Below are positions 1 through 8,428 of a DNA stretch of 64,000 nucleotides, piece after piece; position 1 is the stretch's first letter; each line of letters starts with the position of its first letter. Location: positions 62,001 through 126,000 of the forward strand of contig CANLYR010000003.1 in NCBI GenBank assembly GCA_947495425.1, in the 5' to 3' direction. The translations under genes and the position numbers were made by a program. Source of the stretch: an uncultured Aquimarina sp. (GTDB taxonomy: Bacteria > Bacteroidota > Bacteroidia > Flavobacteriales > Flavobacteriaceae). The notes below the pieces were generated by a model. It was given only the letters and a program-made list of their open reading frames with translations, was not told the origin of the DNA and did not search any database.

Positions 1-444
1 AGCAGACCTCAATATAAATGAAGCTTCTCGTTCTTGATGAAAACAGTAGAGTTCTTCTAGTAATTTGACGTGTATTTTACTTAAAACATGATGTTTTTCA
101 TTTATCATATATATATCCTCGATAGTGGCTACTTGCAGTTTTACAGGAGTTAATGCCTGTATATTCATAGCTGTAGTATTTCCTTTGTAATAAGAAACAA
201 AATCCAGTGCAAAGCAAGGAGCTACAAAAAAACCTACGGTAATTTCTTCTCCACTACGGTTGATATGATATCCTCTTAAAACACCTTCTTTAACAAAGGC
301 TATTTTATTGGCTGCAATATTACTTTTTATAAAATGCTCCATTTTTTTATACTCCCTGTCTTGGTAGATAGATAGCACTTCATTTTCAATTTCTGGACAT
401 AACTTGATAAAAGAAGATAAATAATCTTTTACATTAATTTCCAT
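1..444 (-). CDS. Crp/Fnr-family transcriptional regulator (3' part off the window)
   Basis: Reading from an ATG at 444, 148 codons stay open to the window edge, so the C-terminus is missing. The visible part looks like a cyclic-nucleotide-binding-type sensor domain of the Crp/Fnr superfamily, with an N-terminal helix (MEINVKDYLSSF), beta strands around VKEGVLRGYH and GEEITVGFF, and a later long helix. The DNA-binding helix-turn-helix would lie outside the window. Many Bacteroidota members of this family lack cAMP-binding residues and sense other signals. It is divergent from the oxidoreductase pair at 661-2141 across a 216-bp AT-rich gap, so it may control that pair (inference). Family call is fairly secure; the ligand is unknown. 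Confidence 0.75.
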   Translation of the reverse strand, partial: MEINVKDYLSSFIKLCPEIENEVLSIYQDREYKKMEHFIKSNIAANKIAFVKEGVLRGYHINRSGEEITVGFFVAPCFALDFVSYYKGNTTAMNIQALTPVKLQVATIEDIYMINEKHHVLSKIHVKLLEELYCFHQEREASFILRSA

Positions 445-660
445 ACAATCAAGGTTTTAAGATATAATTTCGGTTTATTTAGATCATTTGGTTAGTCTGT
501 GATCAGTAAAACACAAGATACTTTTACTTTATTTTATAAAAATTTATAATTCGTTAAAATTTATAATTTTTTTTGAAAGAAAAAAACTACTTTTTATTTT
601 TTTGCAAACTTATTTTCTTTGCTATATATGACATTTGTATGTAAATCAAATACATACAAC

Positions 661-1530
661 ATGAAAACAATAGGATGCATAGGTCTGGGTATTATGGGAA
701 GCAGGATGGCAGCAAATCTTCAAAAAGCTGGTTATAAGTTGGTCGTATATAACCGATCAAAGGAAAAGGCAAAGCAATTAATCAACGATGGAGCTATCTG
801 GGCCAATACCCCAAAAGAAATTGGTAGCGTTTCAGATATTGTGATTACCATGCTTTCTACGCCTGAAGTAGTTAAAAATATCGCACTAGGCGAAAACGGT
901 TTACTCAACGGGATGCAAAAGAATAGCCTTTGGGTCAATTGTAGTACAGTCAATCCTTCATTCACAAAAGAAGTGGCACAACTGGCACAGCAACATCAAA
1001 TACGTTATCTGGATGCTCCGGTAGCGGGTACCAAAGCCCCCGCAGAAAATGGAGAGCTTTTATTTTTGGTAGGAGGTGACCAATCTGATATTGAAGAAGC
1101 TACGCCGCTTTTTGACATTATGGGTAAAAAAGTAATCCCGCTGGGAAAGGTCGGTAATGGTGCCGCTATGAAAATACTCATCAATCAGCTTTTGGGGCAG
1201 TCTATGGTAGCCTTTGCAGAAGCTTTAGTTATGGGAGAAGCCATGGGACTTGAGAAAGAAACCTTATTTAATGTACTCCTTAACACTCCCGTAGTAGCGC
1301 CAGTAATCGCTGCTTTACGACCCAAACTAGAACATAGTGAATACACACCGAATTTCCAACTACAGTGGTTACAAAAAGATTTGCATCTTTCGAGTATATC
1401 TGCTTATGAAAACGGAGTGGCTACACCCAACATTAACACGACCAAAGAAATTTTTGCGCAAGCAAAACAACATGGTTTTGGCGAACATGATTTTACAGCA
1501 GTATATGAATATTTAAACCTCAGAAAATGA
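661..1530 (+). CDS. NAD(P)-dependent oxidoreductase, 3-hydroxyisobutyrate dehydrogenase family
   Basis: This is a 289-residue beta-hydroxyacid dehydrogenase-family enzyme. The N-terminal Rossmann dinucleotide motif is G8-L-G10-I-M-G13. The substrate motif DAPVAGTKAPAENG begins near D118, and the catalytic lysine is in GNGAAMKILINQ (K171). Length and motif order match the 3-hydroxyisobutyrate/glyoxylate/succinic-semialdehyde reductase group, but the true substrate cannot be read from the sequence. An in-frame ATG at 619 would add 14 residues; 661 is preferred because the Rossmann strand normally starts within a few residues of the N-terminus. The stop overlaps the upstream candidate start of the azoreductase gene, so the two are co-transcribed. 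Confidence 0.85.
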   Translation: MKTIGCIGLGIMGSRMAANLQKAGYKLVVYNRSKEKAKQLINDGAIWANTPKEIGSVSDIVITMLSTPEVVKNIALGENGLLNGMQKNSLWVNCSTVNPSFTKEVAQLAQQHQIRYLDAPVAGTKAPAENGELLFLVGGDQSDIEEATPLFDIMGKKVIPLGKVGNGAAMKILINQLLGQSMVAFAEALVMGEAMGLEKETLFNVLLNTPVVAPVIAALRPKLEHSEYTPNFQLQWLQKDLHLSSISAYENGVATPNINTTKEIFAQAKQHGFGEHDFTAVYEYLNLRK

Positions 1531-1535
1531 TACCT

Positions 1536-2141
1536 ATGAAACTACTACGAATAGATGCCAGTTCGAGAATTGAGAATTCTGATAGTCGAGCTATGGCGAA
1601 TCAATTTCAGAAGCAATGGCAAACTTCAAATCCCAAAGGCGAGGTAATACTAAGAGATATTATACAAACGCCTATTACACATATCTCTCAAAAGACTATA
1701 GCAGGTTTTTATACACCGCCAGAGCATTTAACTCCAGATCTCAAAAAGGCGACAGTACTATCAGACGAACTCATTACAGAACTTAAACGTAGTAATGTAC
1801 TTCTAATTAGTACCCCAATGTATAATTTTGGAGTGCCTTCTGCATTAAAAGCATGGATCGATCAAATCGTAAGAATCAACACCACTTTTGGAGTAAATGA
1901 TCAAGGAGAATTTTACGGAATAGTAGCAGGTATAAAGGCCTACATCATTACGACTTCTGGTGCCGCTTATGGATCAAAAGAAATGAAAGCTTTGGATTTT
2001 TTACAGCCTTATTTACAAACTGTGTTAGGACTAATTGGTATTACCGATGTTACATTTATTCCGCTAGAAGGTACTACTATGGATGTAGAAACTTTTCAAA
2101 AGATGAAAACAGAAGCATTACAAAGAATTTCTATGGTGTAA
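1536..2141 (+). CDS. azoR: FMN-dependent NADH-azoreductase / quinone reductase (AzoR-like)
   Basis: The product is a flavodoxin-fold reductase of about 201 residues. The FMN-binding loop STPMYNFGVPSALKAWIDQ near residues 92-110 is the AzoR signature, and TTSGAAYGS follows as the second flavin loop. Family members reduce quinones and azo compounds with NADH by two-electron transfer, protecting against electrophile stress. Two starts are possible: 1527, which overlaps the preceding stop, and 1536 (MKLLRIDASS), which fits the usual N-terminus better. It forms a two-gene unit with the dehydrogenase at 661 and faces the TPR gene tail-to-tail across a hairpin. Confidence 0.85.
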   Translation: MKLLRIDASSRIENSDSRAMANQFQKQWQTSNPKGEVILRDIIQTPITHISQKTIAGFYTPPEHLTPDLKKATVLSDELITELKRSNVLLISTPMYNFGVPSALKAWIDQIVRINTTFGVNDQGEFYGIVAGIKAYIITTSGAAYGSKEMKALDFLQPYLQTVLGLIGITDVTFIPLEGTTMDVETFQKMKTEALQRISMV

Positions 2142-2170
2142 TCTGATGTGTTTCCAACAAATTAAGCACT

Positions 2171-2226
2171 AATAACAATAATAAAGCTCCAGCAGCATAT
2201 ACTTTTGGCACTTTATTATTGTTATT
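2171..2226. terminator. Bidirectional hairpin between convergent genes
   Basis: A 16-bp perfect AT-rich stem (2171-2186 with 2211-2226) closes a 24-nt loop and is followed by TTTTAC. It sits between the azoreductase stop and the TPR gene stop, so it can terminate either transcript. Confidence 0.55.
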
Positions 2227-2235
2227 TTACAAAAG

Positions 2236-3588
2236 TTACCTTTTTCGCTTTAAAATCCACACTCCCAATACGATACTCAAAACAACCCCTAGAATAATTA
2301 CCCATGTTGTACTAGTCATACTTGCCTTGGGATCATCTTTAGCTTTTGATTTTTTTAGTTCAGCTGCTTGTTTCTTTTTTGATATACTATCCACAAATTG
2401 TGCTGCTTTTACATTTGATGAGTCATTAGATTTTAAAATCATTTTAAAACTGGGAGTTGTCTCTGTAAGCGAATCAGACAAATATCCTTGATTTATATCA
2501 AATTCATCTCTTGATCCTATTTGGATACGTTCCTCTAACCTTGGTTCTTTATAATATTTTTTAGTAAATGCTTCCTCAGGGTTTTGGTACGTTGCAATCC
2601 AATTCATTTCGTCATTACGTATCTCTTCAAAGAATTTCTGTCCTAATTGCAATTCCTCTTTATAAAGTATTTCTAGGTCGCGAACCGCAAGCAGGTTTCC
2701 TTCCTTCTTGGCATATTGATGATATAATACAAAGGCAGCCTGCTTAACGTATGCAGCTTTTGCTTTTTCACTTTTACTGTTGTATGCTGCCTTAAGGTAT
2801 GCTCTAGCTGCTAATTGTCTTGCTGCACCTTTTCTGCCAGAATGCATTAAAAGATCGCCTATTGCCTCTGCCAGAATTGGAGAATCTGGATTTCCAAACT
2901 TCATCATTCCCATAATACCTATAATAGCATTTTTCAAATGCTTTCCAGGAAGAATAGGTCGGTAAAAATCAGAAAACTGATCCAAAGCACCAGAGGATTT
3001 ATCATATTTGCGTGCTAGAAAAGTAAAAAAATTATCCTCTTCTTTGAGATCTGACAGTGCTTCTGGATCTTTTCTAGAATTTGATGCAAGCGGTAATGAC
3101 ACCTTACTCTTTACTTTTTTTGAAAGTACGTATTCTGCTAAATGACGCTGGTAAATCTCTCTCCCAAAATGCGCATCTGGATTTACAGCTATAGCTTTAT
3201 CAATATAGCGTATCCCAGACTCTAGGTCTCCATAATGAATGTAAAACGTTCCTAAATTAGCTAGGGTTTCATATCGATTAGGCTCCTGTTTTAACTGCCT
3301 AAGTGCTATAGCTATTGCCTTTTGATCATTACCTGTCTTAGCATAAGAAACTGCCAGATCATCTAGCCATGGGAGGCTATCTGGAGATTGCTTTAGTTTT
3401 TCTTCTCTGTCTTTAATGCGCCAATAATAGTATTCTTGAGAATGCCTTAAAAAATTTCCTGATAACAACTCAATAATGCTGGGAAATTGTTGTCTTTCCA
3501 TCTCGATAGTATCATAATCCCAAAAACATGCAAAAGCAATGCTATTTGCAAATAAAAATAATATAAGTACTTTCAATTTCATTACCAT
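2236..3588 (-). CDS. Secreted/membrane-anchored tetratricopeptide repeat protein
   Basis: The product is about 450 residues. An N-terminal hydrophobic signal ends in IAFAC, which could be a lipobox or a plain signal-peptidase site. A conserved-looking segment FWDYDTIEMERQQFPS follows. TPR helices lie around residues 60-140 (WLDDLAVSYAKTGNDQKAI, TLANLGTFYIHYGDLESG). A helical middle comes next, and a single C-terminal transmembrane helix (TTWVIILGVVLSIVLGVWIL) ends in KRKR. The layout suggests an envelope scaffold. An earlier ATG at 3612 is possible; 3588 or 3582 places the signal peptide at the N-terminus. The gene runs convergently to the azoreductase gene. Specific function is unknown. Confidence 0.65.
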   Translation of the reverse strand: MVMKLKVLILFLFANSIAFACFWDYDTIEMERQQFPSIIELLSGNFLRHSQEYYYWRIKDREEKLKQSPDSLPWLDDLAVSYAKTGNDQKAIAIALRQLKQEPNRYETLANLGTFYIHYGDLESGIRYIDKAIAVNPDAHFGREIYQRHLAEYVLSKKVKSKVSLPLASNSRKDPEALSDLKEEDNFFTFLARKYDKSSGALDQFSDFYRPILPGKHLKNAIIGIMGMMKFGNPDSPILAEAIGDLLMHSGRKGAARQLAARAYLKAAYNSKSEKAKAAYVKQAAFVLYHQYAKKEGNLLAVRDLEILYKEELQLGQKFFEEIRNDEMNWIATYQNPEEAFTKKYYKEPRLEERIQIGSRDEFDINQGYLSDSLTETTPSFKMILKSNDSSNVKAAQFVDSISKKKQAAELKKSKAKDDPKASMTSTTWVIILGVVLSIVLGVWILKRKR

Positions 3589-3665
3589 CTTGTATATCAC
3601 TATCGTATACAAGATACATAAATCTTGCTAAAGTAAACGATGTCTGGGCAAGCCTCAAACCATAC

Positions 3666-3683
3666 AAATCTCGATTATCGAGA
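3666..3683. repeat. Small palindrome shared with 10163-10179
   Basis: A 7-bp stem (3669-3675 with 3677-3683) around one base lies in the gap between two minus-strand genes. The 17-mer AAATCTCGATTATCGAG (3666-3682) recurs exactly, reversed, at 10163-10179. It may be a weak terminator or a remnant of a dispersed repeat. Confidence 0.4.
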
Positions 3684-3700
3684 AACGAGGTTCTATTAGA

Positions 3701-4453
3701 TTAATTGTTGTCACAATCGTTTCTAGAAACATCTCTGGATGTGATAGTTCTAGAAATAAACGCTTCATACTTCTTGGGAACATTAAACTCTAATTGACCA
3801 TCAAAAACCTCATAACCTGATCTAAATGATGGCCCTGCAGTACTATAGCCTCTAATATCAAAACCATTTCTTTGCATTAAAAAGGAAACAATATCATAAT
3901 ATGTCGAGGAATATGATATCACCAACTCATATTTTCCTTCATTATCGGTAGCGTTTTTGGATAAGAACCTTGGATTTACTCTGGCTTTTGCAATAATGAG
4001 TCCTAATAGAAATGATTCTTGTTGTTGCTGTTGGGTTAGTTTATACGGATTTATATATCCTTCTTGTTTCTTTTTTAATTTAAATTCTTCTTTTGCGATC
4101 TTATTTCTGGTATATGGCACAAAAGCTAAATATGAGTTTAAATATGCTGTATGGGATTTTGATTTCAGTATAAAAATTTTTTCTTCTTTTTCTAAACGAA
4201 TTGCCGAGGCATCCAAGGTATCTAATTGTATGATCGTAGTATAAAAGATATCTTTCAGTGCATCATTTTCACACCAGTAGTATACGATATACTCTTCAAA
4301 TTTAGAACTGTTCTTCACCTTTAGTCTTGGATATTCGAGCATGCCTAATAAAAAAGTAGTTTTATCTATATCAGAAGGTAAAGTCTGTTGTGCTGTACCT
4401 AAAAAATGCATTAAAGAGATCATTGTTATAAGTAGTAAAGCAGTACGTCTCAT
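3701..4453 (-). CDS. Secreted protein of unknown function
   Basis: I do not recognise this 250-residue protein. A signal peptide (MRRTALLLITMISLMHFLGTA) with a cleavage site near residue 21 indicates export. The mature part is mixed alpha/beta, has a lysine-rich stretch (KEEFKLKKKQEGY) and a QQQQQ run near the middle, and ends in NDCDNN. There is no membrane helix or lipobox. It lies 88 bp beyond the TPR gene start on the same strand, so the two may share a transcript. Divergently, across 298 bp, lies another exported unknown. Confidence 0.6.
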   Translation of the reverse strand: MRRTALLLITMISLMHFLGTAQQTLPSDIDKTTFLLGMLEYPRLKVKNSSKFEEYIVYYWCENDALKDIFYTTIIQLDTLDASAIRLEKEEKIFILKSKSHTAYLNSYLAFVPYTRNKIAKEEFKLKKKQEGYINPYKLTQQQQQESFLLGLIIAKARVNPRFLSKNATDNEGKYELVISYSSTYYDIVSFLMQRNGFDIRGYSTAGPSFRSGYEVFDGQLEFNVPKKYEAFISRTITSRDVSRNDCDNN

Positions 4454-4623
4454 AAGCTAGCCTATTGTGATTAGTAATAGTTATTATTTAAAAAATCAGC
4501 TGTAATACTATCATTTATAGTATCACCTTGTTTAAAACTACAATGTAATTATTAATCAACCTAAACGCTCTGTATTTGGATATAAAATGCATATAAAACT
4601 TACGAATAGCATACAAAAATACC

Positions 4624-4705
4624 TGTTGCAGGGATGTGTTGGTAATTACTCTATGAGAATACCGATTAGAAATCATCAGTACTAGTCATAAGAGTAACTG
4701 CAACA
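4624..4705. other. Imperfect long hairpin in the divergent intergenic region
   Basis: The gap 4454-4751 holds a foldable element. TGTTGCAG (4624-4631) pairs with CTGCAACA (4698-4705). Inside it TTACTCT (4646-4652) pairs with AGAGTAA (4691-4697), and ATGA (4653-4656) with TCAT (4686-4689). There is a 14-nt bulge on the left side only. It ends 46 nt before the GTG start at 4752, so it could be a structured leader or an operator. No known riboswitch family is recognised. Confidence 0.4.
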
Positions 4706-4751
4706 TTTCATAAATTTTTCGGTTTTTTTAGTAAATCTTACTCCTGTACAT

Positions 4752-5582
4752 GTGAATATTAAAAACGTACTCCGAATTTTTATAGTATCTCTTACGCTAT
4801 TGACTACATTGATTAGTCATGGTCAAGAAAAAACTATGGAACTATCAGGTATAGTACAACACAAAAATAAAAATATCGCAGATGTGCTTATCATCAACCT
4901 GAATAGTAAGCAAGCTACAATCACTAATACCAAAGGATATTTTATGATTGAAACGAAACTAAAGGATACCCTCCTGTTTTCTGCGGTACAGTATATCAAG
5001 AAAAAAATCATTATAACCGATACCATACTAAAGCAAAACACACCTATTATTGACCTAGAGGAAAAGGTGATCAATCTAGACGAAGTAGTCATCCTGCCCA
5101 ATAACCTTACTGGTCAGTTAGGGTATGATCTCAAAGGAATGGGTATTAGACCTGGTATTACTTCATCATCTCTTGGACTACCAAAAGCAAAAATGAAGGT
5201 TAACACCAAAAACGAACGCTTGTTGTTTGCTGCAGATGATGGCTACTTGGTTAAGCTGAAAGGTAGTATTCGTGATGGGGTAGGAATTAGTATCAATGTG
5301 ACAAAGCTGATCAGCGGTATTTCTGGAAATACTAAAAAGTTAAAAAACAGAGTTAAACTAGATAGATATGCTGTACTAGAAGAACAGGTAGCTAGCTTAT
5401 TTTCAAAAACCACATGGTCTGAAGCATTAGGAATCCCTAATACTGCTATTGATGATTTTCTCGGCTTTTGTGTGTCTCAATCCGACTTCCCCAAATCGCC
5501 AGAAACCACAAACGCATTACTAATGTTGAACTACATTAAAAGTAAATGCAATGAATATAAGAAAGCGAATGGATTGGATTGA
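4752..5582 (+). CDS. Exported protein with carboxypeptidase-regulatory-like (TonB-receptor plug-type) domain
   Basis: This 276-residue protein starts at a GTG (an ATG two bases upstream is followed at once by a stop). It has a signal peptide ending in ISHGQ. An N-terminal beta-sandwich at about residues 28-105 (LSGIVQHKNKNIADVLIINLNSKQ...TNTKGYFMIE...LDEVVIL) is of the kind that precedes the plug in Bacteroidota TonB receptors. It has no beta-barrel, so it is a stand-alone module probably in the periplasm or outer membrane. The C-terminal half is unrecognised. A predicted structured leader lies just upstream. Confidence 0.7.
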   Translation: MNIKNVLRIFIVSLTLLTTLISHGQEKTMELSGIVQHKNKNIADVLIINLNSKQATITNTKGYFMIETKLKDTLLFSAVQYIKKKIIITDTILKQNTPIIDLEEKVINLDEVVILPNNLTGQLGYDLKGMGIRPGITSSSLGLPKAKMKVNTKNERLLFAADDGYLVKLKGSIRDGVGISINVTKLISGISGNTKKLKNRVKLDRYAVLEEQVASLFSKTTWSEALGIPNTAIDDFLGFCVSQSDFPKSPETTNALLMLNYIKSKCNEYKKANGLD

Positions 5583-5645
5583 TTGATTTGCTTGGGGTAA
5601 GTATTTTAATAGAGTTTCATAGTCTAACGCAAGCCCGTAACCAGT

Positions 5646-6800
5646 TTATTCCTTATCAGCCACAACGGTTTTATACAGGTTATTTCTGTCTAAAACATAA
5701 ACTGTATCCTGTAAGACATCGAGCCCGTATGAGTCTCCTACAAAAAATACCTCACTGTCGTCCTTAGTCAAAAATGGCTGTAGATTGCTTCCTTTTTCAT
5801 CTATCGTATACACAAACACATCTCGTTCTTCATTATCAAAAGATATCGCCGAGGTGATTAAAAAGTGATCCTGTACAAATAAAATATCACTAATATTACT
5901 TTTGGATGCTGCTGCGGGTAGTGCTATCTTCTCCCAGGTGGTTCCGCCATCATCGGTATGTAGTAGCGTACCGTTTAATCCACCGATATACCCTGTTTGT
6001 GCGTCTTTAAAATCTATCGCATTCAGTTGGCTATATTGTTCGTCACTGCTGTATATTAATGTCCAGGTATTCCCTTGATCAATGCTTTTATAACAATTTC
6101 CTGATTGCGTAACGATAATGAGTTCGTTTTCTGAAAGTATCTTAAAATCCGAAATCGCAAATTCTTTACTATCCAACCCTTTTTTTTGTACAACTCCCCA
6201 GTCTGTTCCTCCGTTTGTTGTTTTTAGCAAAACAGGATGACCATTTTGTACTCCGGAGATATATCCAAGTTTATGATTCAAAAATCGAATTTTATAATAT
6301 TCGAATTGTACTATCCCTTTGACATCAAAAAAATGTTCTGTATCCAATACACTCCAGCTTTGTCCGAGATCTGAGGTCTTAAAAATATAGTTACTCTCAC
6401 CGACAACAAAAAGCGATTTGTTAACGAATGCTATGTCATGAAATGAGTTTGCAAAGCGCGAAAAGCTATACTGTTTCCAGGTTTTTCCTCCATTTTTTGT
6501 TATTCTGGCCCTCAATCCTGTTCCACCAACCAATACCCCTATCTTATCTGTGGTAAACGTTACACTATTATATACATGAAACGCAGTTTGCTCAATATGA
6601 TGCAATACAGATACCTTTTGGTTGGTTGTTGTATTGATAAAATCATAGTTTTTTTGTGTGCTATCTGTTACAGTTTCCAATTCTATTTCTGGAACCTCCT
6701 TTACAGCTACGAAGGTATGTTTAACTTCTTTGTTTTGCTTTTCTGAACAGGAGTATATAATACTAAGGATGCATAACAGAAGAATTGTAATTTTTTTCAT
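5646..6800 (-). CDS. YCF48/BNR-repeat beta-propeller lipoprotein
   Basis: From the ATG at 6800 the product is 384 residues. A lipoprotein signal (MKKITILLLCILSIIYSC) puts the lipidated cysteine at residue 18. The mature part is built of propeller repeats with the Asp-box-like pattern seen in photosynthesis-assembly YCF48 and BNR-repeat proteins: TKNGGKTWKQYSF, TSDLGQSWSVL, TTNGGTDWGVV, SIDQGNTWTLI, TDDGGTTWEKI. These turns recur about every 45 residues, giving a 6-7 bladed propeller. The upstream ATG at 6857 would bury the signal peptide and is rejected. Substrate or partner is unknown. Confidence 0.8.
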   Translation of the reverse strand: MKKITILLLCILSIIYSCSEKQNKEVKHTFVAVKEVPEIELETVTDSTQKNYDFINTTTNQKVSVLHHIEQTAFHVYNSVTFTTDKIGVLVGGTGLRARITKNGGKTWKQYSFSRFANSFHDIAFVNKSLFVVGESNYIFKTSDLGQSWSVLDTEHFFDVKGIVQFEYYKIRFLNHKLGYISGVQNGHPVLLKTTNGGTDWGVVQKKGLDSKEFAISDFKILSENELIIVTQSGNCYKSIDQGNTWTLIYSSDEQYSQLNAIDFKDAQTGYIGGLNGTLLHTDDGGTTWEKIALPAAASKSNISDILFVQDHFLITSAISFDNEERDVFVYTIDEKGSNLQPFLTKDDSEVFFVGDSYGLDVLQDTVYVLDRNNLYKTVVADKE

Positions 6801-7011
6801 AGCAGTTTGATAGGGTTTATATGAGGTTTCCATCGGAAAATAAAATACAAGCCACATAGTACAGCCTCATGATTATGTATGTAAAATAGTATTAATTTTA
6901 CACAGTAGCAAAAGACAGCCTTAACCTTTTTTGTGCACCTTGAAGCTACCTATTAAAAAAAGGTCAATTCGATTGCCGTGAGCTACGAATAGTTGTACTG
7001 AGAATAGCTTT

Positions 7012-7725
7012 TTAACTTCGCACTGTATCAGGGATATTAAGTTCTGTTTTTTTGACACCTTTGATCAAAAGCCACAAGCAAATTCCTATCTCACCCACAG
7101 AGGCTGGGATACCGATAATGGTTGATGCTATGGTTTTATAAAAATGCGGGTATAGAAAGCCTGCAAAAAACGTAATCAGATATCCAAAACAACCCATCAT
7201 TAATAGTATCCCAAAGATTTTGGGAAGAAAGCCCGATTTATATACCAAATATCCAAAAGGTAATAGCCAAAGTCCCCAAAAGATTTGTGAGATTTCAATT
7301 CCGTTATTGTAGTATTCGAGCTGTAACATGACCTGCGACTGTAGTTCGACGATCTTCATTGTATGTAACTTCTTGGTGGTATCGATTAGTGATAATACAG
7401 CAAATTTGTGTAACATAATTACAAAAGAAATAGGAATACTTGCCAATGCAAAAATAACCATAAGAGCAGCATAAGCTTTGTTAACAGCATTAAGAAGTTG
7501 ATACAAAAGCAAGGGTAACAACAAGAAAGTAAGAAAGGCGATGATCCCAGTTACGATCCCAATTCTAAACAATAATTCATTATTGGTTATGTTTTCAAAT
7601 GTTTTTGATACATCTTCCCAAATAATTAATTTTGAAGGGATATACATAAGATTGATGATGCCGCAGATAATTAGTATGAGATAAAGTAAACCCGCTAATC
7701 GCGCTGTTTTTTGTAGTGATGTCAT
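7012..7725 (-). CDS. DUF4386-family integral membrane protein
   Basis: From the ATG at 7725 (MTSLQKTARLAGLLYL) the product is 237 residues with about six transmembrane helices, including ARLAGLLYLILIICGIINL, IVTGIIAFLTFLLLPLLLYQ and YAALMVIFALASIPISFVIM. The pattern ARLAGLLYL at the first helix and the helix spacing fit DUF4386, whose function is unknown. An ATG at 7776 lies inside the upstream gene and would add a polar extension; 7725 leaves a 5-bp gap to that gene's stop and is preferred. It is translated with the DUF6326-like gene at 7731. Confidence 0.75.
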   Translation of the reverse strand: MTSLQKTARLAGLLYLILIICGIINLMYIPSKLIIWEDVSKTFENITNNELLFRIGIVTGIIAFLTFLLLPLLLYQLLNAVNKAYAALMVIFALASIPISFVIMLHKFAVLSLIDTTKKLHTMKIVELQSQVMLQLEYYNNGIEISQIFWGLWLLPFGYLVYKSGFLPKIFGILLMMGCFGYLITFFAGFLYPHFYKTIASTIIGIPASVGEIGICLWLLIKGVKKTELNIPDTVRS

Positions 7726-7730
7726 ATCAT

Positions 7731-8183
7731 TTATTTTGAATTTGCTAATCCTTTTGGCCATTGCAATGCTTGCCAAACAATCATAAGAAGTACTCCTATT
7801 TCTACGATTTGATACAGTGCATAGAATCTATACCATTCAGAACCAATAGTGTCTACCAGTAAACCAATAGACATCATAGACCACAATGCTGCAATCACAA
7901 CATTAATCCATTTATTAAGGATTGGTTTTAAAAATACTGATAAAAATATCATCGCCGACGGAATAATGAGCAGTATAGAAAAAATCACCAATAATCCCGG
8001 AGTTAATGGACCTACCGGAGTTTGCATACTCCCAAAATTTTCGATTGAAGATGGGGTCATCCCATCAAAAAAATCGGCATAAGTATAAAAAAACATCAAT
8101 GTTGCCCAAAGTGCAGCCAATTTAATCTTAACATCTACTTTTGAATTTTTCAGCATTTTAAAATGTAGTATTAATAAATCCAT
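7731..8183 (-). CDS. Small four-helix membrane protein (DUF6326-like)
   Basis: The product is 150 residues with four hydrophobic helices (IKLAALWATLMFFYTYADFF, GLLVIFSILLIIPSAMIFLS, WINVVIAALWSMMSIGLLV, YQIVEIGVLLMIVWQAL). The YADFFDGM motif after helix 1 and the small size fit the DUF6326 group found beside DUF4386 genes; this family call is from memory and not certain. A second ATG at 8156 (MLKNSKVD) is an alternative start. It heads a two-gene operon with the DUF4386 gene. Function is unknown. Confidence 0.6.
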   Translation of the reverse strand: MDLLILHFKMLKNSKVDVKIKLAALWATLMFFYTYADFFDGMTPSSIENFGSMQTPVGPLTPGLLVIFSILLIIPSAMIFLSVFLKPILNKWINVVIAALWSMMSIGLLVDTIGSEWYRFYALYQIVEIGVLLMIVWQALQWPKGLANSK

Positions 8184-8428
8184 AGTATATACCTATACAG
8201 ACGCAATATTTTTGAAAATGGTTGCCTGAGTGAAATAAATTAATGTCAAGTATATCTGGCTGACCATGAAAATAGGTTACACTACGTATGTATTCTCAGA
8301 CTGTGTTATCTAGAGAAGTCTGGTAAAATTTTATCCAGCAGAATATCCAACATCTTTTACATAAGTATACTTCCGTAACTGATGATTTTCATTTCTTTTA
8401 AATCCAATGATTAATTCAAAATAAATAC

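Noticed and set aside
5579..5767. 62-codon frame after the carboxypeptidase-regulatory-like gene
   Set aside because: It overlaps the end of the BNR-repeat lipoprotein gene on the other strand and shows no family features.
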